Shown: positions 6,626-7,449 of the stretch, one piece after another
Layout of the letters: each line of letters starts with the position of its first letter
How positions within the stretch are numbered: position 1 is the first letter of the stretch
Source of the DNA: Planctomycetota bacterium
GTDB taxonomy: Bacteria > Planctomycetota > UBA1135 > UBA2386
NCBI GenBank assembly: GCA_947455805.1
Contig: CANGSN010000140.1
Coordinates: forward strand, 1 to 7,449
DNA: 7,449 bases
Reading direction: 5' to 3'
Translations under genes and position numbers: made by a program
The notes under the pieces: generated by a model
The model's database searches: none
What the model was told of the DNA's origin: nothing
The model's input: the letters and a program-made list of their open reading frames with translations, nothing else

Positions 6626-7117
6626 TCAGCGCGTCTCGTCGCGCACGAACACGCGCAGCGTCTTCTCGCCGAGTGCTGGCACCGCGTGCCGCCACACCAC
6701 GGCCAGCTGGCAACTTCGCCGCGGCAACACCACCAACTGGGCGACGCGGCCAGCGCGCGCGGACGCCGCGGCGACGAACGTCAACACGTCGACGCCTTCT
6801 TCCGTCGCGAGGGCCAACGACGCGGCGCCGACGCCGTCGTGCGGCACCACCACGAGCACGTCGTCCGCCGAGCCCGGTGCGCATTCCGGTGGCAGCGCCA
6901 CCCCGAGTTCGCGCAGCTGAGCTGCCAGCGCGTCCGCGTCGCGGCACAGTTCGCAGCGAGCGCCCGCAGCAGCGGCGAACATGACCTCGCAGCGCTGGCG
7001 CACCACCGGCAGCTCGTGGTCCTGAGCCGGCCGCGGCGGCGGGCCGCCCGCGCAAGCGCCGAGCCAGGCGAGCGCGAACGACGACCACGACCGAGCCGAC
7101 CCACGATGCCTGCGCAT
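6626..7117 (-). CDS. Putative small lipoprotein of unknown function
   Basis: A 163-residue protein I do not recognise. The ATG at 7117 is chosen because it begins with a basic N-terminus (MRRHRGSAR), a short hydrophobic stretch (SFALAWLGA) and the lipobox LGAC, putting the lipidated cysteine at residue 22; the longer in-frame start at 7282 would run through the divergent gene and its promoter. After the anchor comes a glycine/proline linker (GGPPPRP), then a compact domain with cysteines at 43, 55, 58 (CELC) and 79 and a later one at 136. It has alternating hydrophobic strands such as DDVLVVVPHDG, VDVLTFVAAAS and VAQLVVLP, suggesting a small alpha/beta domain. It lies 130 bases upstream of the cysteine synthase gene on the same strand and 73 bases from the divergent gene at 7191. 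Lipidation is inferred from the motif; the hydrophobic core is short, so ordinary export is possible. Confidence 0.6.
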   Translation of the reverse strand: MRRHRGSARSWSSFALAWLGACAGGPPPRPAQDHELPVVRQRCEVMFAAAAGARCELCRDADALAAQLRELGVALPPECAPGSADDVLVVVPHDGVGAASLALATEEGVDVLTFVAAASARAGRVAQLVVLPRRSCQLAVVWRHAVPALGEKTLRVFVRDETR

Positions 7118-7178
7118 GCGCGCGAAGCTACGCGATCGCGCCGGTGACGACAGCCCTGCACCGCCCCACCCTCGGCCG

Positions 7179-7184
7179 TAGCAT
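7179..7184 (+). promoter_or_regulatory. Candidate -10 element TAGCAT giving a leaderless transcript
   Basis: TAGCAT, in the context GGCCGTAGCATGCG, ends 6 bases before the ATG at 7191. A start seven bases after the -10 would fall on the A of the ATG, so the mRNA would be leaderless. No -35 box or Shine-Dalgarno site is present in this 73-base divergent region, which agrees with that reading but does not prove it. Confidence 0.4.
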
Positions 7185-7190
7185 GCGACC

Positions 7191-7449
7191 ATGCGCGTCG
7201 TAGCCGCCGCTGTCTCGGCGCTACTGCCCGCTTCGGCCCTGGCCGCGCTGTTGTCGGCACCACCGCTCCCGGCCCAGGACAAGGCGCCGCGCGCCCTGCT
7301 CGAAGCCGCCGCCGCCTACTGCGCCAAGGTCGCGGCGTCGGCGCGCTTCGTCAGCGGCCGCACGCTCGACTCGGTGCTGGCGCAGGAACTGGCGCCGACG
7401 CGGCCGCTCGAGCGGATGATCCGTCCGCTGCTGCGCTTCCAGGTCGACG
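7191..7449 (+). CDS. Exported protein, probable beta-lactamase-fold serine hydrolase (N-terminal part only)
   Basis: An open frame of 86 codons from the ATG at 7191 to the window edge, with no stop. Residues 1-29 look like an export signal: MRVVAAAVSALLP then a long alanine/leucine core ending APPLPAQD. The following segment, YCAKVAASARFVSGRTL through LAQELAP, resembles the N-terminal start of secreted serine hydrolases of the beta-lactamase (class C-like, EstB/6-aminohexanoate hydrolase) family, which commonly carry an AK..CS..FVSGR segment here, followed by a region that leads to the first strand (RPLLRFQVD). The catalytic SxxK motif would lie beyond the window, so the family call rests on memory of this N-terminal pattern and is provisional. 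It diverges from the lipoprotein gene and is probably read from the TAGCAT element just upstream. Confidence 0.6.
   Translation, partial: MRVVAAAVSALLPASALAALLSAPPLPAQDKAPRALLEAAAAYCAKVAASARFVSGRTLDSVLAQELAPTRPLERMIRPLLRFQVD

Noticed and set aside
7118..7282. Longer start for the lipoprotein gene
   Set aside because: It would overlap the divergent gene and its promoter and bury the signal sequence and lipobox.

Overview
This window is high-GC DNA from a member of the Planctomycetota. The clearest evidence is the 16S rRNA gene that fills the first ~960 bases on the minus strand. It contains the planctomycete probe site PLA886 (51-69) exactly, PLA46 (901-918) with one mismatch, and the H338 variant GCAGCCTCCCGTAGGAGT (600-617). 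Secreted and lipid-anchored proteins, scarce Shine-Dalgarno sites and many short, separately oriented transcription units fit that assignment.

Layout. 1-963: 5' two thirds of a 16S rRNA gene (minus; its 3' part lies outside the window). 964-1176: its pre-rRNA leader and promoter, with a boxB-like hairpin, a boxA antitermination site and two strong GNRA-loop or triloop hairpins. 1328-2725 (+): exported alpha/beta-hydrolase. 2735-3472 (-): ComF-family phosphoribosyltransferase with N-terminal zinc-binding cysteines. 3473-3693: gene-free stretch holding a nested inverted-repeat structure with two mutually exclusive pairings. 3694-4242 (-): unrecognised small membrane protein. 4243-4462: divergent promoter region. 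4463-5428 (+): exported thioredoxin-like protein with a helical C-terminal extension. 5468-6495 (-): PLP-dependent cysteine synthase broken by a one-base frameshift near 5625. 6626-7117 (-): small putative lipoprotein of unknown function. 7191-7449 (+): N-terminus of a secreted protein resembling beta-lactamase-fold serine hydrolases, running off the window.

The protein genes do not form one pathway. They look like ordinary chromosomal genes next to an rRNA operon, in convergent and divergent pairs; the only plausible co-transcribed pairs are membrane protein/comF and lipoprotein/cysteine synthase, both with gaps over 100 bases. I see no mobile element, CRISPR array, tRNA, toxin-antitoxin pair or defence system, and no convincing new multi-gene system. 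The points most worth a second look are the frameshifted cysteine synthase, the switch-like intergenic structure at 3586-3697, the 11-bp inverted repeat joining the rrn promoter to boxA, and a TAGCAT motif in front of three genes, one of which looks leaderless.
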